DNA of 37,137 bases, from contig JACPGG010000029.1 in assembly GCA_016182545.1 (NCBI GenBank), positions 24,793 through 61,929 of the forward strand, read 5' to 3'. Below are positions 35,936-37,137 of the stretch, one piece after another. Under the pieces are notes generated by a model. That model had not been told where the DNA came from. It ran no database searches and worked only from the letters and a program-made list of their open reading frames with translations. Origin of the DNA: Ignavibacteriales bacterium (GTDB lineage: Bacteria > Bacteroidota > Ignavibacteria > UBA10030 > UBA8401). Both the position numbers and the translations under genes were made by a program. Numbering within the stretch: position 1 is the first letter of the stretch; each line of letters begins with the position of its first letter.

Positions 35936-36741
35936 CCCTTTACTCCCGATGACACCATACTGTCGATGAAATAGCGCTGGAAGAATGAGTACGCAACGAT
36001 GATCGGCAAAGCGAGCAGCGTTGCCGCCGCCAATTGAAGTCCCAATTGAGCTTCCGCCTGCCCGCCGATTGTGAAGAGCGTAACGATCTGCGGAAGCGTC
36101 ATCAACGTCCGTTCGCGCACAACGATGATGGGCCAGAGGACTTCATTCCAACTCGCCATAAAGGAAAGTATCGCCACCGTAATGACGACCGGACGTGAGA
36201 GGGGCCAGATGATGCTGAATATAATTCTGAAATCGGAACAGCCGTCGATGCGTGCGGCATCGATCAATGCCTGCGGAATGCCCATGAAAAATTGCCGGAA
36301 CATGATGATCCCCAGCGTGCTGATCATTGTCGGCGCGATCAATGCCAGATACGAATCGGTGATCCCGAGTTTCACCATCAGCACGTACTGCGGAATGAGC
36401 GTGATCTGGAACGGAATCATCATCGTGAACAAAATGAGGTAATAGAGTGCGTTACGTCCGCGGAAATTCAATCGTGCCAGTGCATAGCCGACCATCGAGC
36501 CGAAGATGATGACGGAGAATGTCGTGCTGAACGAAACAAAAATGCTGTTGAGGAACGCACGCCCGATCGGAATACGGGCGAATACCTGTTCATAATTCTT
36601 GAATGTGAAATTCTGTGACCACAAACTGAATCCGCCGATCTCGATCTCCGGTTTCAACGACGAGGCGAACATCCAGAGGAATGGATACGCAAACACAAAT
36701 GCGCCGATGAGAAGAACTCCGTATTTCATTGCATGCTTCAC
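35932..36741 (-). CDS. ABC sugar transporter permease, MalG type
   Basis: A 269-residue inner-membrane permease of the carbohydrate ABC uptake family 1. It starts with a short cytoplasmic segment and a first helix (YGVLLIGAFVFAYPFLWMFASSLKP), and has six membrane helices in all. The coupling EAA-type loop is DAARIDGCSDFRIIFSIIWPLSRP, which contacts the ATPase. The ending (SMVSSGVKG) is typical of MalG-like subunits. Its ATG overlaps the stop of the partner permease by ATGA, and its stop overlaps the foldase start the same way. The ATPase and binding protein are not in the window; sugar specificity cannot be read from a permease. Confidence 0.93.
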   Translation of the reverse strand: MKHAMKYGVLLIGAFVFAYPFLWMFASSLKPEIEIGGFSLWSQNFTFKNYEQVFARIPIGRAFLNSIFVSFSTTFSVIIFGSMVGYALARLNFRGRNALYYLILFTMMIPFQITLIPQYVLMVKLGITDSYLALIAPTMISTLGIIMFRQFFMGIPQALIDAARIDGCSDFRIIFSIIWPLSRPVVITVAILSFMASWNEVLWPIIVVRERTLMTLPQIVTLFTIGGQAEAQLGLQLAAATLLALPIIVAYSFFQRYFIDSMVSSGVKG

Positions 36742-37137
36742 GTCGGTTCCATCTCAATTGTTTTCTTTTGAATCATGATAACGGCAAAGATGATAATTGC
36801 GAAAACAAAACCGAGTGTGGCGGCATATCCCATGTGATTGAAATAGAACGCCTGATTGTAAATATAGAGTACCGCAGAGAGTGTGCTCTGCATCGGACCT
36901 CCGCCGGTCAACACGTACGGCTCGATGAAGAGTGAGAATCCGCCGATTGTCGAGAGGACCAGCACAACAACCACTGTGGGATTCAACAACGGCAATGTGA
37001 TCGAAAAGAATTGCTGCCTCTTTGAAGCCCCTTCAAGATTTGAACTTTCGTACAACTCCCCCGGAATATTTTGCAGACCGACCATGAACATGATGATGTA
37101 AATGCCGATGTTCTTCCATGTCGCCATGATGGCTACG
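36738..37137 (-). CDS. ABC sugar transporter permease, MalF type, 5' truncated
   Basis: The C-terminal 132 or so residues of a MalF-like permease; the frame is open through the right edge of the window, so the start lies outside. It contains the EAA-type coupling loop (YESSNLEGASKRQQFFSITLPLLNP) and the last two membrane helices (VVVVLVLSTIGGFSLF and YAATLGFVFAIIIFAVIMI), with the LTGGGPM-type loop between them that is characteristic of sugar permeases. It forms a heterodimer with the next permease, to which it is joined by an ATGA overlap. The binding protein gene is expected beyond the right edge. Confidence 0.92.
   Translation of the reverse strand, partial: VAIMATWKNIGIYIIMFMVGLQNIPGELYESSNLEGASKRQQFFSITLPLLNPTVVVVLVLSTIGGFSLFIEPYVLTGGGPMQSTLSAVLYIYNQAFYFNHMGYAATLGFVFAIIIFAVIMIQKKTIEMEPT

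Overview
The window looks like chromosomal DNA from an anaerobic or facultative member of the Bacteroidota/Chlorobi (FCB) group, most like Ignavibacteria or a close relative. The reasons are a type IX secretion (T9SS) C-terminal sorting domain with a YPNPFNPST motif, many multiheme cytochromes c, clear Shine-Dalgarno (SD) sites such as AAAGGAG, and tightly packed minus-strand operons. The taxonomy is inference from gene content only.

Layout. (1) 1-6092 is housekeeping: the 3' part of an outer-membrane barrel gene, a HI0933-type flavoprotein, a convergent DUF3052-like gene, purK-purE, and a convergent secreted esterase with its own promoter and a palindrome over its predicted transcription start. 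Several palindromic repeats lie between these genes. (2) 6150-21066 is a nearly 15 kb electron-transfer supercluster, all on the minus strand. It holds two tandem multiheme-c/cytochrome-b fusions (13 and 19 c-heme motifs), a 7-heme NapC/NirT-type membrane protein, a Rieske protein, a b6-like cytochrome b, an 11-heme membrane-anchored cytochrome, a tetraheme cytochrome with an abnormal CXCH motif, a 20-strand-scale outer-membrane barrel, a 14-heme cytochrome, a 7-heme lipoprotein with a CX4CH motif and a 6-heme lipoprotein with a collagen-like stretch. A strong intrinsic terminator closes it. (3) 21339-21532 carries two related tRNA-Arg genes. (4) 21653-37137 is a minus-strand carbohydrate operon: two ABC sugar permeases, a PpiC/SurA-like foldase (frameshifted), a secreted six-hairpin glycosidase-like protein, a zinc dehydrogenase, a PfkB kinase, a second six-hairpin protein (frameshifted), a 1043-residue T9SS-sorted protein, a GH2 beta-mannosidase and a GH130 enzyme.

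How it fits together. In the cytochrome cluster the quinone-facing proteins (b-type fusions, NapC-like protein, Rieske/cytochrome b) come first, then periplasmic cytochromes, then a barrel with lipoprotein cytochromes. This order suggests a route from menaquinol across the periplasm and through the outer membrane, or the reverse. I count 81 c-heme attachment motifs, one of them aberrant. The set is the best candidate for a little-described system: a porin-cytochrome extracellular electron-transfer conduit joined to a bc-like complex in which a multiheme cytochrome stands in for c1. The sugar operon fits import and breakdown of a mannose-containing glycan. Many adjacent genes in both operons overlap by ATGA or GTGA, so translational coupling is the rule here. 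No mobile element, CRISPR array or phage gene was seen.
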